Shown: positions 34,509 through 47,305 of the stretch, in pieces | Numbering within the stretch: position 1 is the first letter of the stretch | Layout of the letters: every line of letters begins with the position of its first letter | NCBI RefSeq assembly: GCF_032062135.1 | Contig: NC_092864.1 | Coordinates: 16,441,762-16,505,761, forward strand | Reading direction: 5' to 3' | Source: Pyxicephalus adspersus | Lineage: Eukaryota; Chordata; Amphibia; Anura; Pyxicephalidae | Length of the DNA: 64,000 nt | Made by a program: the position numbers and the translations under genes | The notes under the pieces: model-generated | Database searches by the model: none | Told to the model about the DNA's origin: nothing | What the model saw: the letters and a program-made list of their open reading frames with translations, nothing else

Positions 34509-37500
34509 CTGCAAAAAAAATAATTACAGATGAGATAGAAATCTAAAGTGCATATTTCTAGGTGCTCAGATGCCATAATAATTTTTGGAATGTTATATAG
34601 AAAAAGGATTGTATTATTTGTGGCTCATAAGAATAAAGTGGACTTCTTGTTGAGCAGGACAGTATGTATAGTGGCTAAAATACCTACATGGTATGTGGAC
34701 TGGTATACCTGACAAAGGGCTGTCTTAGGCTTACGACCTAAAGTGGATGTTAGAATTATTATTTTTTTTTAGTTTTGCAAAAAGCAGTAAGTGAGGAATG
34801 CTGGAATACATATAACGTTCTTGACGAGCGCAAAGGTATGGAATGGCATTTAGTAGGGATTTTTTTTAGGTGTGACCATGGCCAGACAGTTCCTAAAATA
34901 GACTAAGAGTAACAAGCAAACCACTGTACATGTAGGGTCCAGAATAAGGTATTTATTTCAGATTGACATAAAAAATCGACCCATTCTGGGGAAGAAAATC
35001 TCCTTTCTTCAGGGCTGAACAATGAACAACCAGGAAAAGAGATTCTGGACTATGATACAAAAGTACATACGATTGAATATTATTGCAAAGCAGTCAGCGC
35101 AGAGTGAAGGGAGATTTTCTTTACCGCTAAGTGTGCTGAAAGTTTGTAAAACAATTGAAATAAATAATTAATTCTGGACCCTACATTCAGAGTGGATTTA
35201 ATACTTTTCTAATGCTTTTGCCTAAAAAAGCTGCCTACTAAACTCTGTTCCAGTCAAAGTCTATCATTGCCTATTGCTTTCTGTCCCCACAGACGTGCAA
35301 TTACACAGTCAAGAAGTCCACAGACCAATGTTGTTGGCTACACAAGTTAAAATAGGGAAGATACATATTACAGTATAGAACCCTTAAGGGGCATTACTAC
35401 TTTTTAACATGCACATTTTAAAGCATTTTAATGTATATACAAAGTTTTGCTTTTGCTTTAAATGGTACAAATTCACATTTTCACAATGCATTGACCAAAA
35501 ACTGGCCTTTGTTATAATAAGGCCTATTGATGTATATGGCAGTGCACCTCAAATGATGACAACACACCTGTCCACCTGTCTAAAGCAAAAAATGTAGCTA
35601 ATGCAGATACATAGGTGTAAAGCAAACCTTAGATTCTGCTCATACATCTGTATTCCTCCAATAAAACTCATGAAGTTGGTTGCATGTAAATGCATTTCAA
35701 ATAAAAATCCCATTATATGTTTTGTGAATGGGTAGTTTTTAAAGAGATATTAGAAGGCCTCTTTGACACAAATAAGCATGCACATTGGTGGCAATGGACT
35801 ATGAAGGACATAAACTGCAATTTTGTCTAGTTGTTAAGAATGTTTATTACTCCAGGCATTGCAGAAGGAGCAAAATCTTCCATAGACCTAAATCCATTGA
35901 TATTTCAGGAAAGTGTCACCCAATGAACATAGCGCATGAACAATCCATATAAAATATTGTGCCAGAAATAGATTTTATAAAGATAGATAGTAACTTTAGT
36001 CACCATCCAACTGAAATCTTAACATACCAGGCACATAATGGTTCTTGTTTGGGCTGAGGGCGGTACCAGGGACTGAGGTTATGGTATGAGACCACTACCC
36101 CCCACTTCCAAAAAGCTCTATTTATCAGCAAGGGGTCTTTGTCCTGCTGACAGGGACAGCTTGGGGAGGCCTGGTTCAGGCTCTCTTGTCTCACAGACCC
36201 AAAACGCCTCTTCTATTCTCCACACGCCAAGAGCCCCTGCCATACATCAATGTGTTTCTTCCCCTCCGTGCTCAGGATGAATGGTCACCGTGTCACACAG
36301 ATTAGGGGCCATCAGTCTACATCCAATGGCTGTGCAGCCAGGTGAATATTAGCATGTCATTAGCATACGGTTCCCGCCCATGGATATTTATTTTTTTTTA
36401 AATGGGGGGTGGGGGTCGATATCCTTTTTAACATTTCTGGCAGACACAGAAAGGGTTAGCAATGAAAAGAAATGGAGAGGGAGAGGGAGCCCGTGAAACG
36501 GAGAGAGGTGGAGAAGACTGTCCTATGAATGAGAAGGAAAGAGTGCTTTCTCCTCTTTGGTCCCAACAAGGATAGGACCTTTTATAACCCAGTGGCATCT
36601 CCTCTCTCTGTGCCTCTTATAGCTGAACGGATATGGAATGCCAATTCTCTGGCTGCTATATGGCCGGTGTTGCACAGACAGGCCACCAGCATGAGCCATA
36701 TGTATACTCTATATATTTTATATCCCCTGACCATACATTCCCATTCCTTCATTACTTGCCAGCTTCTGAACTTCCACTGACCCCATAATACATGCACTCT
36801 TTGAATTCTTGAAAGACTTATGGACCTATAAAATGAATATGGATCCCAAGGATCTCCAGTTTTCTATAGTCTACATCAGCTGTGAACACATTTCACTATT
36901 TAAATATCAAACCATATACCTCCATATATTGACCTATGTACCCAAGCTTTCATTAAATAATATATACACCCAAGAACGCCAATGTAATATATTGCCGCTT
37001 ACTAGTCCACAGATGGTGACTCCAATTGTTTCCTTTTTTTCCAGCTAAAAACATTTTTGGAAAATATCGCTTTACCTTTTCTAAAAAATTACGTTATTTC
37101 TAAAAAATTATGTTATTTTTCTTTTGTAATCTTCTAATCTTCACCCATTGCTTGTGTAATGGAGATGAATAAAAGCAAATATGGTTGTAGTCCAGCTTAA
37201 TGGACAACCCTGGCTTCCTCCATAAATCTTATATACAGGCTGATCTACACAGTGAACATGGACCACCTAGCGGGGTATGTGAAATGACTACCACCTACAT
37301 TTTAGTTATATATCTAACCCCCCCACCTTACAGAATAATTAAATACCGGCTTTTGGTGGTCTACAGTGGCCCCTGTGCAGAACTGATTTGTGGTTCCCAT
37401 CGGTACCCTAGTTGGATGAGGAGGGTTTTAGGCCCACGTGCAGTGGCACACTTTGCACCTCCCTATGTCCACCCCTAATACAAGCTAAGAAGATGTTAGC

Positions 37501-38377
37501 AAACTATGGAAATGCAAAAAGATCTGGTTAAAAAGTCAACATTATACAGCCATTATAACCTAACAGAATTTAAGTAGCAGACATACAAACATAAATACAA
37601 GTAAAATCCACCCTAACAGCCTTTTCCAGGGCTATCTAGTGAACCTGGGGCCCACAAGGGAAAGTGAGAAGAAAGGCCCATCAGAAAGCAATCCTGGCAT
37701 AGTTTATATTTTGCAAGGCAGTATGGACTAGGTGCCCACTAGAAACCACAAAAAATATTTTGGGGGCATATGACTTGATCCTCCAGGGGCTTTTAAAGTC
37801 CCCCTGCAGACCAGTCCTACTCTGTTCACATAAGTGCTCTGATCTTGCCCTTGACTTATTTCTGATTTGAATTTTGCCTTAACGAGACTGGCTTTACTCA
37901 CAAGGACAGACAGGAGCAAATCACTAAAAATTAATAGTTCCCATTGGCCGCCAGTTGCCAGGATCAATATCACATACACATCACAATATCACATTATGAT
38001 CAATATCAGGGAAATCATTAACATGGTCGTGCACCCATCAACCAGTGTATGGTAATCACTTTTTTGGGGTACAATTCATCCTAGTGCTAATAGTTTAGAA
38101 ATAGACAGACTTCCCCCTTCTCATTCCAGTGAACCCACAAGAAGCTGCTTTCTAATAAGTCGAATGATCTGTAGGCTTGAGCGGTAAGAAGTTTTTAGAT
38201 TCTCAAATATGTAACCTATATAAGTATACGTTCTTAATGAGCTGTATACCAAGAATCTGTCACTTGAAAATCCCATGCTTGGCAAGTCAAATCCCTGGCT
38301 GCCCCTCCTAATATTTCTCAATATATCCATCAGCGACACCCCCTGGCCTGCTGTCTGAAAACTTTGCAGAACTTTAC
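34509..38377 (-). other. Intron between the two NTR exons
   Basis: This 3.9-kb intron contains a palindromic MITE (34931-35185). The remainder, including 35190-38377, has no recognised gene or repeat. A short G/A-rich stretch lies at 36390-36510. Confidence 0.8.
34931..35185. mobile_element. Palindromic MITE in the last netrin intron
   Basis: The left end TGTAGGGTCCAGAATAAGG with TATTTATTTCAGATTG is matched by AATTGAAATAAATAATTAAT with TCTGGACCCTACA at the right, an inverted pair of about 30 bases. A second inner pair, GAAGAAAATCTCC / GGGAGATTTTCTT, continues the foldback. Length 255 bp, no coding. Confidence 0.75.
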
Positions 38378-38452
38378 CATAATCTTTCTTGCAATATTTC
38401 TTCAAGTTGATTTTATAGTTTCCTTTTGGAGGCTTGCAGTACTGCTCGCAAT
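38378..38452 (-). CDS. ntn3: Netrin-3-like, first exon of the C-terminal NTR domain
   Basis: This 75-bp exon begins with AT (completing Asp), continues with 24 codons starting CEQYCKPPKGNYKI and ending KKYCKKDY, then one base of a split Val codon. It opens the netrin (NTR/C345C) module, a basic domain related to those in complement C3/C4/C5, and supplies its first three cysteines. The acceptor is TCTCTTTCAG and the donor is GTAAAG. The KPP-KGNYKI-LKK pattern is nearer netrin-3/chicken netrin-2 than netrin-1 (KASKGKLKINMKK). The longer open frame here, running to 38121, reads past the donor into the intron and is not coding beyond 38378. Confidence 0.94.
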
Positions 38453-40924
38453 CTGAAAGAGAAGAAAATGTGAAATATTGATCATGCATGCTTATAAATA
38501 TATGTCTAGGATATGTCTAGTAAAGTTTTTGACATTTTTAGCTTTGTAAACTGATACTTTATATTTTTGTATTACGTTATAACATCCATATTTATGTATG
38601 TTTCTTTTTCAATTAACTCTACCTCCTAGTGACTTTCTTTTTTTAAATTTAGGTTCGCTTTAAAATTTAAAAGAATCAAACATTTTATATTTTTCCTAAA
38701 TATAATGGATATATTTAAAAAAATACCCCATGCCACCTGATCTCATTTTATTGTGTCTGTTCCATTTCCTGCAATTTATGTGTAAAGCACCCATTTCATT
38801 GATGTAATTATGAATATTCCTCCGGTGTAGTCTCAGCATTGGGATTTACTGAAAGAAGGAAATGGAACGGCCTCCCCATAACAAGCTTTGGGTTTCAGCC
38901 AGGGTGAAAAGGCCATCTGTTGGTGGGTGGAGGGTGCAAAGTGTGCCAGGGACCAGTGCCAGGGTGACATTGGAAATCCTGTCACATGCCAGGCGAGTGC
39001 TGGGCACAGGCAGGTACAGCCTTTGGTCCTAGCTCCCTGTGTAAGAAGCTGTGACTGGCAGGATCACCAGGTATAATGCTGATTATAAAGTACCCAGGCT
39101 GCATGGCTGTCATTTTAACTCTGCGTTATTCAGTCTTGAATTGTGTCATTGTGTCTATATTCAGTACACACAAATCCTTCTTCTTAACTAAAAATAAATC
39201 TTTCCTAATAGGAAGTGCAAACCAAGGGTGTGCAGTTCAGCCAACCATAGAAATTAAAGCTACTGTTCAGACAAAAAAACACAAAAGCATATTATTTTTG
39301 TTGGGTCACTTCATGCCATCAATGGTTCCCTTTACCCAAAGCTGACCAGTTTGAAGAGACCGGTCATCTGAGCTGCTCAGCTTTGTCTTCAATGCCCGTC
39401 CTTGCTCTGAAGGCTTTGCCTGCTATACGTGGGGTGCCATTCGGACTCCTTTTTACTGAGTATTGGGGTGCCACCAGACTAGGCTTTAGGGTTATCTCAA
39501 GAAGACATGAGCATGAAGCCTTTGGTTATCCTATTTATCTATGGAGAAGAAAGGGGACAAGGCATCTCCTCCCCCATTTTCCAAGGTGGAATGGCTTAAA
39601 CTAAACCAGTGGTCCACCACTAGTTCTTCTGAAGTGTGTCAGCCAGGACTTGCATGCCCTACCTCTACCTATTAATGAAGATAGTCACCCGAAACTGTTA
39701 CCAAAACTGGGATGGTTAAATGGTCCTCCTATGGCTATGCCCAGATAATTGCTGATCAGAAATTTTGGGTTATTGCAACTTCCAGATAAATCTTTTTTCA
39801 TCAAAGAGCCATAATGCCTATTCAGGGCAAATTGACAGGTTATTTTGAAAGAACCTGCCCATTCATACCCCACAGTGATTTGCACCCCTGCTGCTCTGTT
39901 AACCTATCGGAGGTGGAAGTCCAAATCCTTTGTACCTTTGGATGGTGTTGGAACTTACGGAGAGTTAACCACTCCTTCCCTACTACACATGGCAGTGCTC
40001 AGAATTGGCCCTTGGTTGCCCAAACCCAAAAGAAGGAAGAGGCATGGAGAAGTACAGTATCAATATTAATTCAAGAGAACCTATTACTTTGTCCTGGATT
40101 GGCAAAGTAAGAAGAATCTCCTTGAAGCTACTAAACAGCAATTGGTTACCAGACTGAGGATAACACATTCCCCTTCTAAAAGAACATTAGGTGAAATAAT
40201 GGTATTTATAGTTCTTTAGGTACTTCTAAAGGAAATAGGGTTGAGAAACACCCTATGAAGTGCCTTGTATTGACTAAACTCCACTCTGTGCTGTTCTCCC
40301 TGGGTTTCTGCTACTGTTCTGAGGATGCCAGTGAACAGTTAAGCTTTGCATTGGTCTGATAAGACCCGTTTAGCTGGATTCAGTGCTGGTCTCTTGCAGG
40401 ACAGCCCCCCACGTCCTAGCACTAATGCTTTTCTTCAGATAAAGACAAAATCAGCTTAAAAAATTGGAGCTCGATTATGAACCAAAGTTCCTTCTTACCT
40501 TGTAATCACATTATCAAATACAAGACTTATTTAGATATGTGGCCTCTGCCTAAAATAGCCAAATTTGTATAAACCCATGAGTGTATTCAGCTACAATTTT
40601 TTGTACTTCATGGGTCATTGTTGCAGAGACCTGCAGACCAATATCTGAATCCTACTCCTAACCCAAACTCGCAACCTACTTGCTTTTACCCTGGAGAGAT
40701 TATGCCATGGTCCGTGGTCTATGGTGTAGCTGCCATTGTCCAGGAGGGCTTTAACATTACACATGCCATGCTAGAAGAGACAGCTCGAATGATCCAAGGG
40801 AAAATGTAGGTATATTAGGATGTATGTTATGAGAGACCAGTATGATAAAGGCAGCTGTCATATAACAAGAGAATGCTCAAGACTCCTCCAAGACCTAGAG
40901 CCAGAGTCCCACCAGGGATTACCA

Positions 40925-41385
40925 GCCACCGGGGATTACTTGAACTATGGCTGATCGACCTCATGTTTGATGATGCGTGCATAGTCCTGAGTTCAAAGCC
41001 ACATGGAAGGGCCAGCTACATAACATTTTAAAGATAGTCCAGAAGGGTGGTATTCCAGCTACAACTGTAAGGAGGCATGACTTTGACTGGCACCAATGCA
41101 AGATATTTTTTCCCGCTGACTTCCAATAAATTAGATTTAGCAGTCCCAGAGACCTGAACATGGCTGATTTACCTCCGGTAAGATGCTGCCTACAAAGTCC
41201 TGGGGTCAAACACCACTTGGTAGAGCCACCTGAATGAAACCAAGGGTGACATCCAGATCACTAACGCATGGGGGACATTTGTGCCACTGGCAACCGATGC
41301 AAATAGCATGGACTAATTATAACAGGGGTACACCTGAAAATAATTTTAAGGGTTCCTCAGGGTTGAAAAGGTTAAGAAAGACCAA
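40925..41385 (+). mobile_element. hAT-1 variant with an internally duplicated segment
   Basis: ATGGCTGATCGACCTCATG (about 40948) and ATGGCTGATTTACCTCCGG (about 41159) head two similar segments. Both continue with GTCCTG-GTTCAAAG/CAAACACCAC and AGCCAGCTA/AGCCACCTG. The tail, TGAAAATAATTTTAAGGGTT then CCTCAGGGTTGAAAAGGTTA, matches the hAT-1 3' end and the variant at 46978. Confidence 0.6.
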
Positions 41386-43691
41386 CCTAGAATATGAAAC
41401 AAACTAGAGATGGCTGCCACGTTACCATAAAATGTTGGGGTATGGAAACCCAATCCACTAACCTTAAATGGTTGGTCAATGTTCCTTTATTGTTGTCTGT
41501 CATTACATCTAAGACCAATGTTCTACAAATCAAATTCAAGATTGGGATCCCAAAGCATCCTAGGTGCATTATTTCTCTTTAACGGCAACTGGAGGCAGGA
41601 CCCCCTAATCTTCAGTCAAATTTAAAAAGTGCAACCATGTACCTATATCTGATTTATCTTAACATTATCCCCAAGTATAAAAACCTGCATGCTACTTAAT
41701 TCTTCCACTACAATATGATTGGTTAGTTCTTCTCATCCAACTTGAAACTGCTGTTATTAGGACTGCAACCAATGTTATGTTAGGTACTGCTACAATTCCC
41801 ATTTAAACATAGTGCCATTCACATAACCTGAGATTTTGCAAATGCTGAGATTGTTTTACCCAGATTATAGTTTCCCTTTAACTGCTGAATTAAAGGATGG
41901 ATTATAACCTATTACCTATGAACCTATTAACTGAACTATGGATTATGACCAGTGGTATGTTGACCAGGAAACAGCCGTAACAGGTCCCCAAAACTGTCAG
42001 TGTGTGTTAATCTCTGTAGTTCCCTAGTGTCCAATTTTTAACCATGGCCAGAAGACTACTAAAGATTGGCACCCCCTCCAGTGTCCAAGGGGTTAATTGT
42101 ATCAATTTTTCCGCTGGGGGATTTGGTTTCAGAAAACGAGGAGAGAAATTTGCAAAAATGTCAGTGCAAACAGAGCCGAAAAGGCCTCCACCCTGACTGC
42201 AGGACCGAGAGAGGGGTACCAGCTCCTTCTCTGGGGGGATCAGATCTATCTCACCTTTCTGCAGTACTGCTATGTCAGCTGGATGTGCTGGATATCAGAC
42301 TGCCATATGACATAACGTCCCCTCCCTTATACATCAATGTGTCTTATTGTCCTGAATATTTATCATAGTGTAGCTTTACAAAAGTGGCACCCGCACTATA
42401 AATGCCATTTTGGTGAGTTTGCAGGAGAAGCCATAGAAGTGCACGCAGTGCATTGCATTCTGGAATTGAAAACTGTGACTAAGAAGTAGCAGGCCTGGCA
42501 GTGTTTGGTTAATGTATCCTGACCACAAAAATGTTCTGTGTAAGAGTTCTGACCAGCCACCACCTCCCCTCCCCAATCTTCAGTCAGATCATCAGAGAGC
42601 CAAGGGTATTCAGTACTCCAGCATCCAACCACACGTGGGCACTTGCTACTCCGCAGACCCGCAATCGTTCTGTTAACCCTTCAGCCTCAAAATGACACTT
42701 TGCTGCCTTGGCCTCAGTGATTTTAGCTTATTATGGATTCTGTCTGGCATTGACATAGTACAGTGACATAGTCCGTAGATACACACATACACTGTTGATG
42801 TTGGCCTCTCTTTAAAATTCTAATTTCTTAAGGTATGACTTGGGGAGAAACTGAGCTTGTGAAGCTGTGCCCCCCAAAAATCAAGCATATGGCAAAAGAT
42901 TGATCACCAGTATTGCCTGTAGTCTTCCTTCAGCTGATCATTCCCCTGTTACTCACTGACCATGCCATGTTCTGCACCATCTTGGTAGAGGCAGGGCTTT
43001 GCTTCCTCATTTAAGAGCCTCCAGCAAGGAGAACAATGAGCAGCATAGTAGTGGCACCACCAAATCCTACCCTAAATCTCCCAAAAATTAGCACAGGCAA
43101 GGTGCCAAAGATCTTACACTGCAGATATTCAGCTATAAGGCTGTAGGCACGTCTGTGCCTAAACACCCTACATACTAGGAAGGGCACTGGCATTTTTCGG
43201 AACGAATTCCAGACTAATGGCTCATTATTCAAGGTACTGATTAGGCACCATTCAAATTGCAACTCTTCACTCTTGAGTTCTATTAAACTTTAAAGTGTAT
43301 ATCAGCCCAAACAATGGACATCTTCAATTAAGTGCAAATAAACACAAATCGATCCCTCCAGATCACTTGTGAGCTGAGACTACCTGCTTCTGCCTAGTGC
43401 TATCAGTCACATTGTTTCCAGCTACAAAAACACCCCCTCCTATGTTATTAGGAAGAGAAGGTTGGCAGATATTTTTCCCCACCCTAAGGTGGCCATACTG
43501 CTCTTTCATGATTACCTGCAATTTATTTTTAATTTGTGTTCTTATGTTAAAAGATGCTCTAAGAAAGTCATAGACCCAAAACTAGAATTTCTTATCTCTA
43601 TGCTTGTCCCAGGTCAGTGACTTCAAGGCATCAATGTGACAGCCAGGGAACAAGCATCTGCAAGAGGTAAGCTTAACAATCACAGCATACA

Positions 43692-43845
43692 CCAGTGTTT
43701 CTCAACCAGGGTTCCTCCAGAGCATGCTAGGGCTTCCTTTATCTCTCAGGTCAGTAGAAATTAAACCAATTATCTTTTTGGCTATTGGTAAGGGTGACAT
43801 TCTCCCCACTGGCCACCATGCTAAATTACTGTGAGCTGTAAGTCT
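43692..43845 (+). mobile_element. hAT-1 type element, 5' part, best-preserved end
   Basis: It starts CAGTGTTTCTCAACCAGGG, the cleanest version of the family end, followed by TTCCTCCAGAG, CTCTCAGGTCAGTAGAAATT, AGGGTGACATTCTCCCCACT and ATTACTGTGAGCTGTAAG. The 3' half is lost. Confidence 0.8.
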
Positions 43846-45222
43846 TGGGCTATACAAAGTTCTTTTTTAAGCACCCTGTGGTATTATTTCATAGGGTAAG
43901 AAATAGTGAGATGCCATTGTTAATGCGTTTTTATAGGTGCATATTGCAGGTCTACCCCTTTGCTTAAGTCACTGAAAGAATATCTGTAGGAAGTATCAAT
44001 GTTTGTATAATACTAGTTCTCTGGCTGTCCAGTTGATCAATTGGCTTTAATACATTCCTTGAACAAATAAGTAGATTAAAAGCCATCCGGGCCAATGACA
44101 AACAACAGAGAAGCCTTTTTTTAGGTGGACAACTTTGAGGAGGAGGTGAATATTGCAGGGAAGGAAAGGGGAAAAAGAAAATGGAAAAAAGAAAAGGAAC
44201 ATAAGCCGTTTGGTAAGATGGTATCTAATACATCATCTTTTTAGTTTATAGCTGGTTTGTGTGATGGGAAAGGGATCACTGCCTTCTCTGCAGTTTATCA
44301 TTCCCTTATTGTAACTGTCACATTTTATCTTCATTGACAGTTCTGAATTCCAAAATGGAACACTATAAAAGCCATACAACTGATATGTTTCCTAAATGAT
44401 ATAATTACTTTGTTATTTGTGATGTTTTTTTACCTTGGTGTGTTATCATCACTCTGTAGATAAAGTAATGACTTTGTCATGGGTCATTTTTTGGGGTATT
44501 TTACTGATGGATATATAATATTCATCATCTGTACATATAATTCTTTTATCATAGAAAAGCTGGGAGAACATCGCACACCACAATTCTCATTCATTGTTCA
44601 ATTTCATGGGTCTTTTCAATTTTATTTGCTCTGTCCCCCCTCCTGTGACTCTATTATCTCCATGAATGTTCTTACTGTCTCATTCTCCTGATGGTGACAC
44701 TTGCCCCTGGCTGCCCTGGCTGTCTCCCAACTACCCCTGAGGCTTCTTACCTCCAGTCTGCAATGAATGTTAATAAACCAGTGAATCCTCGTATGAAAGG
44801 TATCAGCTGTCACTGCTATTCTGATCTAGTGGACAATACAAAACGTCTGCACATTCTCCCTGGGATGAATATAGTTTTTCTGTCTATGTTACCCCCCTTG
44901 AACTAAGTGTCCTCTCTTTCTTCACTTCTAGTTTTCATTAAACTCGGGAGAGTTGCCAGGACCAGTTAACCCATTGCTTGACATTGTGCAACCCCCTGCG
45001 GCCTGGCATATTCCGTGGCATTGAGCCTGGAAAACTTGTCTCTGAACAGCTTGTCTCGGAAAGCAGGGAAAAGTTCCCAGTGTTTTGATGCACGCTTTAA
45101 ACGTCTGGCATTCACCATCTTCCTGCCGACATGATGAACTGGCAGCGGGGCTAATTTCATTTACTCTGAGTTTGTTATCTAGAACAGAGCACCACCTCTA
45201 TTCTGCAGATGGTATGACTTAC

Positions 45223-45276
45223 CAGCTGGCTCCTCTGTGCTGGTGAGGGCTGGAGTAGGGACCACTGCTGGGATTT
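45223..45276 (-). CDS. ntn3: Netrin-3-like, short linker exon between LE3 and the NTR domain
   Basis: This 54-bp microexon-like exon is too short for an ORF search and was found by following the netrin exon phases. It reads AA (completing Lys), 17 codons IPAVVPTPALTSTEEPA, and G (first base of the next Asp). The sequence matches the Pro/Thr/Ser-rich, poorly conserved hinge that netrins carry between the last EGF repeat and the C-terminal domain. The start (KIP) and the acidic end (EEP) keep the family pattern. The minus-strand acceptor is CCACCCTTAG and the donor is a strong GGTAAGT. Both phases fit their neighbours exactly, which makes a chance match unlikely. The hinge is probably a flexible, possibly O-glycosylated spacer (inference). 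Confidence 0.9.
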
Positions 45277-46099
45277 CTAAGGGTGGGGAAAAAAAATGGC
45301 GAGAGATGAGAAGAAATTCTGCATTATACCAAACATGTCATTAATAGAAGTAAAGGATATTATACTAATGCATAATAACAGCCTGTTCATGCTAGATGCA
45401 CCTGCAAAAGTCAGATATAATATAACTAATTTATAGGAATTTTACAAACTGAACTCAAAGCAAATAGTCAAATACACAGCCAGAGTATTTGCATTTTCTT
45501 CCAGCCAGTTCCAGGATCTACAACCTTGCTATACAGCAAAACGGGGTTAGTAACCTGAATTGCAGATAAGCAATGCTGCTTGCTTCATTGACTGTGAACA
45601 GCCAAGACTGATGACATTACATTTCTGCTTATGCACATGGTCATTAGTTTAGCTTTAAAGACTCTTATCCAAACACCTATTATTTTAAACTGATGTCAAA
45701 TTATTTGAAACAATTGTTGCATTAAAGAACATATAGCCCATAGTTGTACTGAGGATCATTTGAGTTGTACAAATCTTAGGCTACCCATACACAGGTAAGA
45801 AATCAGTGATCTTCATATTCTCTATGATACTCCCTTTATCTCCATAGTCCTGCAGACACAGTGGATGACAGAAGTGGTCAGCATAATTTTGGTCCATTGG
45901 TGTCCATTGGGCATACATCGTTATCCACCATGTCCTGCAGGGACTTCACAGTGATGAACAGAGGTCTTCAACCTAGATGTTCAGTTATCAAGATCCCTAT
46001 GTAAGGGTAGCCTTTGGGATTACCTGTCAGGGCCATGGTAGATTGGCATACTTAAACATGCCATACATAAATCAAAGATTTTTTGAGAATATATATATA

Positions 46100-46337
<238 letters not shown>

Positions 46338-46722
46338 TTAGACCACATTCATGAATATGGAAGCCCACTCATATATTACTACCAGTAGATAGTGAACACA
46401 TGTATACATGAAAGTGATTACATTACATTACCCGTATAATACATAGCAGCCAGCTGTAACCATCTATTTTATAGCTTGGAACCCGTCTCACTGCCTGTAT
46501 GATGCCCACAATTTTAGAATGATGGGAAAAAAATATTTTGTAGGTTTTTCCCATTGATGATTTATCTTTCCCTGGTGACGCTCTATTATGTTTTCCTAGA
46601 AGTAATTACTGCCTTTCAACAGATGATTGACCAGATATAGGTTGACCAAAGATGGGTCCTCGAGGACTTCAATACTTCTAATCCAGTTGGAAAATCTCCA
46701 TGCAGTAAGTGCATTAGATAGT

Positions 46723-46970
46723 CAGCCTTTCTTAACTAGGGTTCCTCTAGAGATTCCTTGATTATTGAACAATTTTTACAGCACTGAAGGTTTTATCTGT
46801 AAAAATGATGGGTGGATTTCTTCCCAATGGCCACCAATGTAGGGCAAATTTTCAGTGTCCATCACAGTAGGTTACTATAATAACTGTATATATAATATTA
46901 TTATCAGTGTTCCCTGTGCCCAAAATGTTATTTCTGGTTCCGTTATGTTAAAACGTTTGGGAAAGGATGC
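46723..46970 (+). mobile_element. hAT-1 type element, forward copy
   Basis: CAGCCTTTCTTAACTAGGG, TTCCTCTAGAGATTCCTTG and TTCTTCCCAATGGCCACCAA occur in family order, followed by ATCACAGTAGG and a worn 3' end, TTAAAACGTTTGGGAAAGG. It stands seven bases from the next copy. Confidence 0.7.
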
Positions 46971-46977
46971 TTTAAGC

Positions 46978-47305
46978 AGCCATTCTCAACCCGGGTTCCT
47001 CCAGAGGTTGCTACCCACACAGACTTTCTTATGGGAAGTTCCTTAAAATGTGGCTGATTGACCTCCCATTTGGTGATGGCTGCATATTAAGGGACCAATA
47101 TCACTTGGTAGAGCCAGCTATACCAATCAAATTATGTTTATAGATGTCTATACAGGTGGTATTCTTTCTTGTAGGGGACATTTTTTCTACTGACCACCAA
47201 TCTAATGTTTGTTTCCCATTGACCCCAAAAATTGGTTTTAGAAGTCCCCGTAAGACTTGAAAATAATTTTAAGGGTTCCTCATTGGTAGACATTTCTGAT
47301 AGACT
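46978..47305 (+). mobile_element. hAT-1 variant, forward copy in tandem with the previous one
   Basis: CAGCCATTCTCAACCCGGG and TTCCTCCAGAGGTTGCTACC start the copy. The interior contains GGCTGATTGACCTCCCATTT and CACTTGGTAGAGCCAGCT, as at 40925. The end is GAAAATAATTTTAAGGGTTC and a worn terminus. Confidence 0.7.

Larger units (their letters stand above)
38453..45222 (-). other. Intron between linker exon and first NTR exon
   Basis: This 6.8-kb intron has hAT-1 related material at 40228-40246, 40925-41385 and 43692-43845. A GC-richer stretch at 38880-39080 and the block 44940-45180 look non-repetitive, but I cannot assign them. I see no additional netrin-like exon. Confidence 0.8.

Noticed and set aside
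38121..38377. Extension of the NTR exon frame beyond KKDY
   Set aside because: A GTAAAG donor sits at 38377 and the next netrin exon begins in matching phase at 34508. The extension is intron read-through.
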